A stretch of DNA of 42,896 bases from Mycobacterium sp. 1423905.2. Its GTDB lineage: Bacteria > Actinomycetota > Actinomycetes > Mycobacteriales > Mycobacteriaceae. Within the stretch, counting starts at the first letter, position 1. Each line of letters begins with the position of its first letter. The position numbers and the translations under genes were made by a program. Shown piece after piece: positions 7,866 to 15,071 of this stretch. The notes under the pieces are model-generated. The model was given only the letters and a program-made list of their open reading frames with translations. It made no database searches and was not told where the DNA came from. The stretch spans positions 1-42,896 of the forward strand of contig NZ_LZLE01000118.1 of the NCBI RefSeq assembly GCF_001673155.1, written 5' to 3'.

Positions 7866-7991
7866 GCTGTCGGTCTTCTCTGGTTCGCGGAAGCGACCGA
7901 CGGTAGTAGCTTTCCACCCACAGCGGGGAGTCGGTCTGGATCAGACCCCGCTGCGGGTACTGGCTACTACCACACGCGTGAAAAGACGCAC
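7866..7991 (-). ncRNA. Structured 5' leader with pseudoknot, LEU-element-like attenuator
   Basis: Read on the minus strand the leader contains GGTAGTAGC (7971-7963) pairing with GCTACTACC (7910-7902). Inside it CAGCGGGG (7953-7946) pairs with CCCCGCTG (7928-7921). The inner loop holds GACCGAC (7936-7930). Just after the outer stem comes GTCGGTC (7901-7895), which can pair with that loop segment (pseudoknot) or with a second GACCGAC (7875-7869) beside the AGAGAAG ribosome-binding site and 3 bases before the ATG. These are mutually exclusive pairings, so the leader can switch between exposing and hiding the translation start. A conserved pseudoknot called the LEU element has been predicted upstream of actinobacterial leuA genes; matching this leader to it is inference from topology and context. 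Confidence 0.75.
7941..7991 (-). CDS. Leader peptide of the LeuA-domain gene
   Basis: GTG at 7991 opens a 16-codon ORF, MRLFTRVVVASTRSGV, ending in TGA at 7941-7943. A TAATGT -10 box lies 8 bases upstream, predicting a leaderless or almost leaderless message. The Val-Val-Val-Ala codons (GTG GTA GTA GCC) lie on the 5' arm of the outer hairpin. The stop codon is in the loop of the inner one. Ribosome position on this ORF would therefore decide which RNA pairings form. Valine and leucine share the precursor 2-ketoisovalerate, which fits a branched-chain amino acid sensor. Confidence 0.55.
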   Translation of the reverse strand: MRLFTRVVVASTRSGV

Positions 7992-7999
7992 GAGCGGTG

Positions 8000-8026
8000 A
8001 CATTAGACCCCTGCACCTATGCAGGG
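8000..8026 (-). promoter_or_regulatory. Promoter with overlapping palindrome for the LeuA-domain leader
   Basis: On the minus strand TAATGT (8005-8000) fits the mycobacterial -10 box. Immediately upstream is the inverted repeat CCCTGCA-N4-TGCAGGG (8009-8026), perfect over 7 bp. It lies between the -10 and -35 positions and could be an operator. No good -35 hexamer is visible. Confidence 0.5.
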
Positions 8027-8263
8027 CAAATCATTTTCGCGCCGGCCCTGTTCGCGCCGTCCGCAGTTTCGGCACAGACCACACCGAAGCTTTATTGCAC
8101 CAACGATTTCCGCATCCACTTGTCGGCCCGAGCTGGCAGGTTCGAGAGTGTGACGATGCTCGCGAGCCCGAAAACGCCTCGCATTGGCCAGGATCGCGAT
8201 AGCATCGGCTAGCGGGGAATTCCTTGATTACGGGTGTGGATCAGGATACGAAAGGCGCAGTCG

Positions 8264-8413
8264 ATGAGCGCGGGGAAAAGCAGCGGAGTCAAGCAGGCGA
8301 TTCGCATCGTAGTCGCGGCGCTCGCTACGACGGCCGCAGTGGTTTCCGCCGGTTGCGCGCAGCAGGTTCCAAGTCCGAATCCGTTGCCGTCGAGTGATGC
8401 ACCTACGCAGTAG
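8264..8413 (+). CDS. Small putative lipoprotein, possibly truncated by an in-frame stop
   Basis: An ATG with GAAAGG 8 bases upstream opens a 49-residue ORF with a basic start (MSAGKSSGVKQAIR), a hydrophobic segment (IVVAALATTAAVV) and a lipobox-like SAGC at residues 28-31, followed by a Pro/Ser-rich tail. That is the pattern of a signal-peptidase II lipoprotein anchored on the outer face of the membrane. The frame meets TAG at 8411, but the same frame continues open for 33 more codons (PNVGGNLDVGGPP...) to TGA at 8513. The gene may therefore be a nonsense-disrupted lipoprotein of about 82 residues. I do not recognise the family. Confidence 0.5.
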   Translation: MSAGKSSGVKQAIRIVVAALATTAAVVSAGCAQQVPSPNPLPSSDAPTQ

Positions 8414-8615
8414 CCGAACGTCGGCGGCAACCTAGACGTCGGGGGTCCGCCGGGGACCGTTGCGAAGCAGCAGAATTGCGAAGCTGCGCACGAGTCCCCG
8501 GCGGGTAGGACCTGAGTGTTGCCCGTTTGCAACATCATTCAGCAGCGCCGCAAAGACACGCCATGTGCGTGACCGGGATAACATCCGGCACGACTGTTCG
8601 GAGAGCCGCTAGGTA

Positions 8616-9587
8616 TCAGCCCGTCGCGCCCGGCAAGGGATGCAGCGGTAGGTAGGCCTGGATCGTCGTGCCGGTTGCCGTTGTGTGCATGCGCACCAGA
8701 TGGGCAATCGCGTTGACGAGGAACAGTCCCCGGCTGGCCGTCGCGTGCGGCTCCGGTGGATGGTGGCCGATCAGTGGGTTGTCAAACCGTCCGCCGTCCC
8801 GCGCTTCACAGACGACATGTCCGTCGTCTTGCCAGAACGCCAGCTGACACGCGCCGCCGGTGTACTGCAAGCTGTTGGTCGCAAGCTCCGTCGCGATCAA
8901 TTGAAGATCCTCGACGCCATCTTCGGACAACCCGACCCAGCCGGCATAGTCCACCGCGAAGGACCGCGCAGGCCGCAGATCCACGCCACTTCTGACCAGG
9001 TAGGTGACGGCCCCGGGGTTTTGGGGCAGGGGTTGGTTGCAGCGTGCCAACGCGTCGTCGGGCGCATAGTCGGAGCTGCGGTAGGCCGACCCGCACTGCC
9101 ACAGCAACGGGTGAGTGCTGCGAGCGCCCTGGAGGACGTCGTCGTCCAACCGCTCGGCGTCGTAGAGGCACAATCCCATCACGTCGTCGTGCCGCAACGC
9201 TCCGTTGACCAACGCTTCGTGCTCGATACAAGCCACACACTCGTCGGAGCTGCGGCCCGGCCACACCAGCTGGCTGACGATCCGCACGCGTTGACCGAGA
9301 TATCTGTCGACGAAGTCACGCTTTATGGCCAGGAACCGGCCAGGGTTGCGCGCGACTTGAGTGATGTCCACCAAGTTCAGTTCGGCGTCGGAACCGGCGC
9401 GGGCGTCCATCAGCTCCGGCTGCAGCCAGGCCAACTCATCTCCGGGGATGGCGACCATGATGGGTTCGTCGACGGCGAATCCGTCCGCCACGAAACGGAC
9501 AACGAAGTCGCGGTACTCCCGCTTGGAGCGGTAGAAAAGCGCGGAATGCACAAAGCCTCGCCGCTTGGTCTCCGTGGTCGTGGTCAT
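8616..9587 (-). CDS. MEDS-domain / HATPase anti-sigma factor-like regulator
   Basis: This 323-residue cytoplasmic protein has two parts. Residues about 10-165 (FVHSALFYRSKREYRDFVVRF..., ending LCLYDAERL) match the MEDS sensor domain of DcmR/RsbA-type proteins. Residues about 205-320 match a GHKL ATPase fold of the RsbW type: VEDLQLIATELATNSLQYTGG is the N-box and ASRGLFLVNAIAHLV the G-box region. Such proteins bind and inactivate alternative sigma factors and can phosphorylate anti-sigma antagonists. No sigma factor or STAS antagonist gene is adjacent, so its partner must lie elsewhere. It starts at ATG 9587. Confidence 0.82.
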   Translation of the reverse strand: MTTTTETKRRGFVHSALFYRSKREYRDFVVRFVADGFAVDEPIMVAIPGDELAWLQPELMDARAGSDAELNLVDITQVARNPGRFLAIKRDFVDRYLGQRVRIVSQLVWPGRSSDECVACIEHEALVNGALRHDDVMGLCLYDAERLDDDVLQGARSTHPLLWQCGSAYRSSDYAPDDALARCNQPLPQNPGAVTYLVRSGVDLRPARSFAVDYAGWVGLSEDGVEDLQLIATELATNSLQYTGGACQLAFWQDDGHVVCEARDGGRFDNPLIGHHPPEPHATASRGLFLVNAIAHLVRMHTTATGTTIQAYLPLHPLPGATG

Positions 9588-9707
9588 AACTGAGAGGGCT
9601 CCGCTGATCTCACCGACCGGCCGGTTCCCGAACCAGCCGCTACTTGCTTCCTCAGGTACCCCAGATCGATGTCCGGTATGCAGGCCCGAAGTTTGAGACG
9701 CGTCACA

Positions 9708-11162
9708 CTAAAACCACCAGGATGCCGCCGCATCAAGGTGGCGCCGGATGCGATAGCGGGCCAAGCTGTCGTCGCCGTCGTCGATGGCGTCCACGATCTT
9801 CAGATGAGCGTGCTCGACGGCGGCGACGTCGTTCCAGTCGGGCACCGCTTGGCCGCTGCTCGACCATTGCCGACGAAACAGCTCGACGATGATGCGCAGG
9901 AAGAGGTCGAGCAGCGTGTTGCCGGCCAGCTGCGCCAGCCCCACGTGGAACCGGAATTCTTCGACCGCGGCCTCGCGCACGTCGGCGCCGACGGCGTCGG
10001 TTGCCCGGCGCACGTCGAGGAAGGCCGAGACGTCCGGATCCGACCGGCGCTTGACGACCTTGACGACGTTGTCGATCTCGATCGCGTCGCGCACAGAACG
10101 TAGGTCTTCGCGGCTCGGGCGGCGGTACTGCAAGTACAGCGCGATCGTGTCGATACTGGCCTGCGCGTGTGGTCGGGTGATGACTAGTCCACCGCCGGGC
10201 CCGCGGCGCATTCGCGCGACGGAGTGGTACTCGAGCAGCCGCACCGCCTCGCGCAGCACCGCGCGGCTCACTCGGTAGCGCTCCACCAACTCCGGTTCCG
10301 CGCCGAAAACGGCGCCGACGGGCCAGCCACTCGCGGCGATGTCACCGCCAATGGTGGCGGCTAGCACTTCGGCCCGCTTGCCGCGGGATGCTTCCGGGTC
10401 CAGCCGTGGTGCTCTCCGCCGTGATCGGGCGCGATTTTGGGCGCTGTCGACGCGGCGATACTTGTGCAGCCAGGCGGTCACCGCTTCGACGTGACGCTCG
10501 GTGAGCGTCTTGGCGCGAGCCGAATCGCCCGCGATAACCGCGGCAACGATGTCCGAGTGGTCGCGGTGCATATGGTCGACCGCCTCGACGGCTTCGTCCG
10601 CCGATGCAGTCCGCGACTGGCGGAGGTAGCGCCGGGTCAGGCGCATGACGATGTCGACGAACAGTTGCAGCACTGGATTCTTCGACTGCGCGGCCAAGGC
10701 CACGTGGAATTCGTCGCGCAGTGCCGGCATGCCCGGTTGCCACTGTCTTTCGGCGTCCAGCACGGCCCGGAGCCGGTCGATGCCGACTTCGTCGATGTGC
10801 TCAGCGGCCAGTGACGCGGCCAAGGGCTCGAGGACCAACCGGGCGTTGAGCAGATCGTCGAGCGTGGTGCCGAGGTACTCGAGGTAGATGACAATGGCTC
10901 GGGTGGCCGGGCCGGCGTCGGGTTCGCAGACGATCAGTCCGCCGTTGGGTCCGCGGCGCATGCGGGCGACCTGGTGGTGCTCGACGAGGCGGACGGCTTC
11001 GCGCAGCACCGAACGGCTCACGGAGAAGCGCTCCTGCAGAGCGCTTTCCGATCCGAGCGTTTCCCCGACCACCCAGCCCCGACGAACGATGTCGGCTTCG
11101 ATGCGACGGGCGATCTGCGCTGCCCGCTTGTCCGTTTCGCTCAACAGGTCAGCAGCATGCAT
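9708..11162 (-). CDS. Double GntR (FadR-subfamily) transcriptional regulator (Rv3060c-like)
   Basis: This 484-residue protein is two complete FadR-type GntR regulators in one chain. The first winged helix is at about residues 20-90 (GSESALQERFSVSRSVLREAVRLVEHHQVARMRRGPNGGL) with a helical FCD effector domain to about 235. The second winged helix is at about 265-330 (GAEPELVERYRVSRAVLREAVRLLEYHSVARMRRGPGGGL) with its own FCD domain to the end. The two halves are clearly related, so it arose by tandem duplication and fusion, giving a built-in dimer. The ATG at 11162 overlaps the end of the upstream thiolase gene by 22 bases. Neighbours suggest it controls acyl-CoA or steroid catabolism. Confidence 0.92.
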   Translation of the reverse strand: MHAADLLSETDKRAAQIARRIEADIVRRGWVVGETLGSESALQERFSVSRSVLREAVRLVEHHQVARMRRGPNGGLIVCEPDAGPATRAIVIYLEYLGTTLDDLLNARLVLEPLAASLAAEHIDEVGIDRLRAVLDAERQWQPGMPALRDEFHVALAAQSKNPVLQLFVDIVMRLTRRYLRQSRTASADEAVEAVDHMHRDHSDIVAAVIAGDSARAKTLTERHVEAVTAWLHKYRRVDSAQNRARSRRRAPRLDPEASRGKRAEVLAATIGGDIAASGWPVGAVFGAEPELVERYRVSRAVLREAVRLLEYHSVARMRRGPGGGLVITRPHAQASIDTIALYLQYRRPSREDLRSVRDAIEIDNVVKVVKRRSDPDVSAFLDVRRATDAVGADVREAAVEEFRFHVGLAQLAGNTLLDLFLRIIVELFRRQWSSSGQAVPDWNDVAAVEHAHLKIVDAIDDGDDSLARYRIRRHLDAAASWWF

Positions 11163-12334
11163 CCCGCGACGGGACCGCCGCCCACCGACACCACGCCCAC
11201 CTCGGGCCGCTGGGACACCTGACGCTGTCCCGCCTCTCCGCGCAACTGCAGGCAGCCCTCGTGTAGCGCCCAGTAGCCGTGCAGGCGCCCCGCCGACAGT
11301 TGGCCGCCGTAGGTGTTCAGCGGCAGGACACCGTCGCGCGCGATCCGTTCCCCACCGTCGACAAACGGCCCCGCTTCCCCGTCGGCGCAGATGCCCAGCG
11401 CTTCCAGCCAAGCCAGGGTGAGAAAGGTGAAGCCGTCGTAGAGCTGCGCGACATTGAGGTCGGTCGGCCTCAAGTCGGTGCGGGACCACATCTGCGCCGC
11501 CGCATCCGACATCGCCATCTTCGGGTAGTCGGCGCGGTGAAACCACCCGCCGGCGCCGTCGGAGCCGCCGATCGCCTCGACCCGCACCGGACGGTGCGGG
11601 CAGTCGGCGCCGTACTCCGCGCTCGAAACGACCACCGCGATCGAGCCGTCGATGGGTACGTCACAGTCGAACAGCCCGAACGGGGTGGACACCAGCCGCG
11701 CCGACAGGTAATCGGCCATTGTCATCGGTTCCCGGTACACCGCAAGGGAATTCAGCGCCGCGTTACGCCGGCCGTTGAGCGCGATCCAGCCCAATTGCTC
11801 CTTGGTGGTGCCATACAGTTCCATATGACGGCGACAGTTCAGCGCCAGCCAATTCGCGGCCGAATAGGCCTGTGCCGCAACAAGGTCGTTGATGTCGTCC
11901 ATCGCTCCGACCGCCGGAGGCTCTTCGCCTTCGGGGGTCTCGAACATGCGCGCCAGCGGCGGAGGCGGTGCGTCCTCCTCCTGTTTGACCGGTACGGTGC
12001 CGCCCAGCATCTGAATAGTCCGGTAAACCACCACATGCCGGGCGCGGCGCTCGGCCACCGCCCGGCACGCCGACATCACCGGACTGAGCAGCCCGCCGGT
12101 GCCGAACCCACTGCCGCAGTCGGCGGCTTCGATGTTGAGTTCGGCGTTGACCTCCGCGGCCGGAGTGTCCCCCAGCGTTGCGATGCCGTCGATGTCGGTG
12201 GCCGCCAGGCCGGCGTCGGCGATGGCGGTGCGCACGGCTTCCATGGTCAGGTCCAGTCCGGGGATCCCCGTACGACGGCCGATACGCGAGATCCCGATGC
12301 CGGACAGGATCGCGTCTTTCTCGAAATAGCTCAT
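11141..12334 (-). CDS. Thiolase-fold lipid-transfer protein, probable Ltp2-type aldolase subunit
   Basis: This 397-residue thiolase-superfamily protein resembles SCP-x/Ltp proteins of steroid side-chain degradation rather than classical thiolases. It lacks the usual GHP...GATG ending and instead reads LNTYGGQLSAGRLHGYWALHEGC. It has AQLYDGFTFLTLAWLEALG, a Tyr-containing segment like that of Ltp2 aldolases. Those enzymes work with a DUF35 partner to cleave side-chain beta-hydroxyacyl-CoA. A DUF35 gene lies immediately divergent, which supports a two-protein complex. ATG 12334 (MSYFEKDAIL) is chosen; the longer frame crosses the promoter region. It is followed by the overlapping double GntR gene. 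Confidence 0.8.
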   Translation of the reverse strand: MSYFEKDAILSGIGISRIGRRTGIPGLDLTMEAVRTAIADAGLAATDIDGIATLGDTPAAEVNAELNIEAADCGSGFGTGGLLSPVMSACRAVAERRARHVVVYRTIQMLGGTVPVKQEEDAPPPPLARMFETPEGEEPPAVGAMDDINDLVAAQAYSAANWLALNCRRHMELYGTTKEQLGWIALNGRRNAALNSLAVYREPMTMADYLSARLVSTPFGLFDCDVPIDGSIAVVVSSAEYGADCPHRPVRVEAIGGSDGAGGWFHRADYPKMAMSDAAAQMWSRTDLRPTDLNVAQLYDGFTFLTLAWLEALGICADGEAGPFVDGGERIARDGVLPLNTYGGQLSAGRLHGYWALHEGCLQLRGEAGQRQVSQRPEVGVVSVGGGPVAGCMLLTC

Positions 12335-12370
12335 CTGCACCGCCCGCACGCATCGCTGACTGGAATCAAT

Positions 12371-12382
12371 AGAGTGTACTGT
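12371..12382. promoter_or_regulatory. Divergent promoter core between the Ltp-like and DUF35 genes
   Basis: On the minus strand TACACT (12378-12373) can serve the Ltp-like gene. On the plus strand TACTGT (12377-12382) ends 7 bases before GTG 12390, predicting a leaderless DUF35 transcript. The 10-mer AGAGTGTACT (12371-12380) recurs exactly at 15032-15041 upstream of fadE22, so it may also be a regulator site. Confidence 0.5.
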
Positions 12383-12389
12383 ATTGGTC

Positions 12390-12731
12390 GTGTCGGCCGA
12401 GACGTCCCCGTTGTTGATCGAGCACTGCGAGAGTTGCGCCAAGTGGGTCCATCCCGCGACCGGCACCTGCCGTGACTGTGGCGACTCGCTGTCGGCCCGG
12501 CCGGTGTCCGGTCAGGGCACGGTGTTCACCTACACGGTCAATTACCACCCGTACAACCCCGAAGTGCCCACGCCGTACGTCATCGCGCTCGTCGAACTCG
12601 CGGAGCAAAGCGGTCTTCGTGTGGCCGCCAACATCGTTGACTGCGAACCGGATTCGGTGACGTGCGGAATGCCAGTCGGTATCCGGCCGGAGAAGGGCGC
12701 CGGCGGCGCGCCGTTGTTCGCCCCAGCCTAA
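12390..12731 (+). CDS. DUF35 zinc-ribbon / OB-fold acyl-CoA-associated protein
   Basis: This 113-residue protein has an N-terminal rubredoxin-like zinc ribbon, CESC...CRDC at about residues 13-30, and an OB-fold (GQGTVFTYTVNYHPYNPEVPTPYVIALVEL) typical of DUF35. DUF35 proteins pair with thiolase-fold enzymes, providing the acyl-CoA tunnel and stabilising the complex. The Ltp-like gene is divergent 55 bases away. GTG 12390 is chosen because a TANNNT box sits 7 bases upstream; TTG 12384 is possible. The gene is convergent with fadE22 across a palindromic repeat. Confidence 0.88.
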   Translation: MSAETSPLLIEHCESCAKWVHPATGTCRDCGDSLSARPVSGQGTVFTYTVNYHPYNPEVPTPYVIALVELAEQSGLRVAANIVDCEPDSVTCGMPVGIRPEKGAGGAPLFAPA

Positions 12732-12735
12732 CCCG

Positions 12736-12793
12736 CGAGCAGACGCAAAATCGCACGAAACGGGCGCGCGACGTGCGAGTTTGCGTCTGCTCG
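12736..12793. repeat. 21-bp-arm palindromic intergenic element, probable bidirectional terminator
   Basis: Arms 12736-12756 and 12773-12793 are reverse complements with one mismatch (20 of 21), around a 16-base GC-rich loop. The outer part contains GAGCAGACGCAAA and its complement TTTGCGTCTGCTC. It fills the whole gap between the convergent DUF35 and fadE22 genes, where a two-way terminator is expected. I recall similar GCAGACGCAAA palindromes between genes in other mycobacteria, so it may be a dispersed repeat. Confidence 0.8.
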
Positions 12794-12808
12794 GCCAAAA
12801 CGGGGACG

Positions 12809-14974
12809 CTAGTTGATCAGCGGATCCCGCGGCATACCCAGGATCCGCTCGGCGATCTGATTGCGCGTCACCTCGGAAGTTCCCCCGGCGATCGCCATGC
12901 CGCGGGCACCCATGACCATGCGGCCGACCACCGCGCCCGGCCCGTCGCTCAGCGCGATGTCAGGACCCATCAGCGCCGCGGAGATCGCCGCACCCTCGAT
13001 CATGTGTTCGGCCACCTTCAACTTGGTGACGTTGCCTTCTGGCCCCGGACCGGCGCCTTCGACGCTGCGCGCAGCGCGGCGCAGATTGAGCAGGCGCAAC
13101 GAGTGATCGTTGGCCAGGAAGGCGCCAACTCGAATCTTGCTGCCCGCCTGCGCATCCCCGCGGTGCTGCACCAGCTGCACCAGCTTGGCCGCCATCCCTT
13201 CGTAGTAACCGCCGCTGCCGCCGATGGTGACCCGCTCATTGCCTAATGTGGCGCGAGCGACGGTCCAGCCCGAATTCGGCGCCCCGACCACATCCTCGTC
13301 GGGCACGAACACGTCGTTGAAAAACACCTCGTTGAACTCTGATCCGCCGGTGATCTGCCGCAAGGGCCGCACCTCGACGCCGGGACTCTTCATGTCGATG
13401 ATGACCGTGGTGATACCGGCATGCTTGGGCGCTTCAGGGTCGGTGCGCACGGTGGCCAGTCCGCGGGCGCAGTACTGCGCACCGCTGGTCCACACTTTCT
13501 GGCCGTTGATCTTCCAGCCGCCGTCCACCCGGGTGGCGCGCGTCTTGACCGACGCCGCATCCGATCCGGCGTCGGGTTCGGAGAACAGCTGACACCAGAT
13601 CTCCTCCTGCCGCAGCGCCTTCTCCACGAATCGTTCGATCTGCCAAGGGGTTCCGTGCTGGATCAAAGTCAAGATGACCCAACCGGTGATGGAGTAGTCG
13701 GGGCGCTTGATGCCTGCCGCGCGGAACTCCTCCTCGATGACCAGCTGCGCGACCGCATCGGCGGCACGGCCCCACGGCTGCGGCCAATGCGGCATCACAT
13801 ATCCCGTCGAAATCAGTTTGTCGAGCTGCGCCTTCTTGTCCAGGGCAGCGATTTCTCCTGCGTCAGCGTGGATTCGGGTGCGTAGCTCTTCGGCCTCGGG
13901 CGGCAGGTCGAGGCTGTTGACCCGCTTGGTCCCGGCCACTGTGCGGTTGAAGACGTCGGCGGCGGGTGCGTCACCGCCGAACAGCCCAGCGACGACCAAC
14001 GCCCGGCGCAGATGCAGATGCGCGTCGTGTTCCCAAGTGAATCCGATCCCGCCGTGCACCTGGATGTTGAGTTCGGCGTTGCGCGCGTAGGCGGGAAACG
14101 CCTGGACGGCCGCGACCGCGGCGATCAGGCGGAACTGGTCTTCGTCCTCTGATGCCGCACGCGCGGCGTCCCACACCGCGGCGATCGCCGATTCGGTGGC
14201 CACCAACATGTTGGCGCAATGGTGCTTGATCGCCTGGAAAGTCGCGATGGTGCGGCCAAATTGCTGACGCACCTTGGCATAGTCGACCGCGGCGTCCACG
14301 CAGTCGCCCGCGCCGCCCACCGCCTCGGCGGCCAGTACCGTGCGCGCCCTGGCCAATGCCGACGCACGTGCGCCCGACAAGATGTCGTCGGCGCTGATGC
14401 TGACGTTCTGCAATCGGACGCGGCCGGAACGCCGAGTGGGGTCGAAGTTCTCGGGCACCTCGACTGAGACGCCGGACCGGTCGCGTTCCAGCACCAGCAC
14501 GTCGTCACCGGCAGCGATGAGCAGCAGCTCACCCAGTCCCGCACCCAACACAATGCCCGCATCACCATCGGCGACTCCGTCGGAGACCCGCACTTCACCC
14601 GCCAAGCCCACTGCGGCGGTGACTGTTCCGTCGATCATCCCGGGCAGCAGACGGGCCTTTTGTTCGGAAGAGCCGTCTTTGGCGATCACCGCCGAGGCGA
14701 TGACGGTCGGCACAAACGGTCCAGGGGCGACGGCGCGACCGAGTTCTTCGACGACCACGACCAGCTCGGGCAGGCCGTACCCGGAGCCGCCGTGTTCTTC
14801 CTCGATGTGCAGGCCGAGCCAACCGAGCTCGACCATGTTCTGCCAGAACGGTGGTCGCGACTCTTCGGCGGCGTCGAGCAGCTCGCGGGCCGCCCAGCGG
14901 GCCTTCTGCGAGGTCAGGAACCCACGCGCTACCTCGGCGAGTTCACGATGGTCGTCGGTCAGTGCGATACCCAT
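12809..14974 (-). CDS. fadE22: Fused double acyl-CoA dehydrogenase FadE22
   Basis: This 721-residue flavoenzyme contains two acyl-CoA dehydrogenase modules in tandem, the length of M. tuberculosis FadE22. The N-terminal module (about 1-345) keeps RQQFGRTIATFQAIKHH and NIQVHGGIGFTWEHDAH. The C-terminal module (about 370-721) keeps WCQLFSEPDAGSDAASVKT, GWKINGQKVWTSGAQ and the closing MAIAGGTSEVTRNQIAERILG. In related mycobacterial FadE proteins two subunit types form one heterotetramer; here both halves are on one chain. It probably dehydrogenates a bulky acyl-CoA such as a branched or steroid-derived one. ATG 14974 follows GGAGGA. It lies downstream of a co-directional SDR gene. Confidence 0.93.
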   Translation of the reverse strand: MGIALTDDHRELAEVARGFLTSQKARWAARELLDAAEESRPPFWQNMVELGWLGLHIEEEHGGSGYGLPELVVVVEELGRAVAPGPFVPTVIASAVIAKDGSSEQKARLLPGMIDGTVTAAVGLAGEVRVSDGVADGDAGIVLGAGLGELLLIAAGDDVLVLERDRSGVSVEVPENFDPTRRSGRVRLQNVSISADDILSGARASALARARTVLAAEAVGGAGDCVDAAVDYAKVRQQFGRTIATFQAIKHHCANMLVATESAIAAVWDAARAASEDEDQFRLIAAVAAVQAFPAYARNAELNIQVHGGIGFTWEHDAHLHLRRALVVAGLFGGDAPAADVFNRTVAGTKRVNSLDLPPEAEELRTRIHADAGEIAALDKKAQLDKLISTGYVMPHWPQPWGRAADAVAQLVIEEEFRAAGIKRPDYSITGWVILTLIQHGTPWQIERFVEKALRQEEIWCQLFSEPDAGSDAASVKTRATRVDGGWKINGQKVWTSGAQYCARGLATVRTDPEAPKHAGITTVIIDMKSPGVEVRPLRQITGGSEFNEVFFNDVFVPDEDVVGAPNSGWTVARATLGNERVTIGGSGGYYEGMAAKLVQLVQHRGDAQAGSKIRVGAFLANDHSLRLLNLRRAARSVEGAGPGPEGNVTKLKVAEHMIEGAAISAALMGPDIALSDGPGAVVGRMVMGARGMAIAGGTSEVTRNQIAERILGMPRDPLIN

Positions 14975-15031
14975 CAGGGTCCTCCTCGCGGCGCTCCGCA
15001 GCCGGCACCAGTGCCGACTGCGATTGCCTAA

Positions 15032-15041
15032 AGAGTGTACT
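15032..15041 (-). promoter_or_regulatory. AGTACACTCT motif upstream of fadE22
   Basis: The minus-strand sequence AGTACACTCT is identical to the one in the Ltp/DUF35 divergent promoter at 12371-12380 and contains a TANNNT box (TACACT). It lies about 60 bases before the fadE22 start, between fadE22 and the SDR gene. This suggests fadE22 has its own promoter, perhaps co-controlled with the Ltp/DUF35 pair by the local GntR protein. Confidence 0.4.
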
Positions 15042-15071
15042 TATTCCCGATGGGCCGGACCGCTGGGGGCG

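Noticed and set aside
7866..7991. T-box or SAM-type riboswitch as the identity of the leader RNA
   Set aside because: No T-box AGGGTGGNACCGCG sequence and no SAM-IV core is present; the pairing scheme fits a leader-peptide/pseudoknot switch better.
7997..8212. Plus-strand ORF with a hydrophobic start, divergent from the LeuA-domain leader
   Set aside because: It overlaps the minus-strand promoter, lacks a ribosome-binding site and basic N-terminus, and has no recognisable family.
9588..9707. SigF-type promoter before the MEDS/HATPase gene
   Set aside because: GGTTTT and GGGTAC elements exist, but not with the correct spacing or order.
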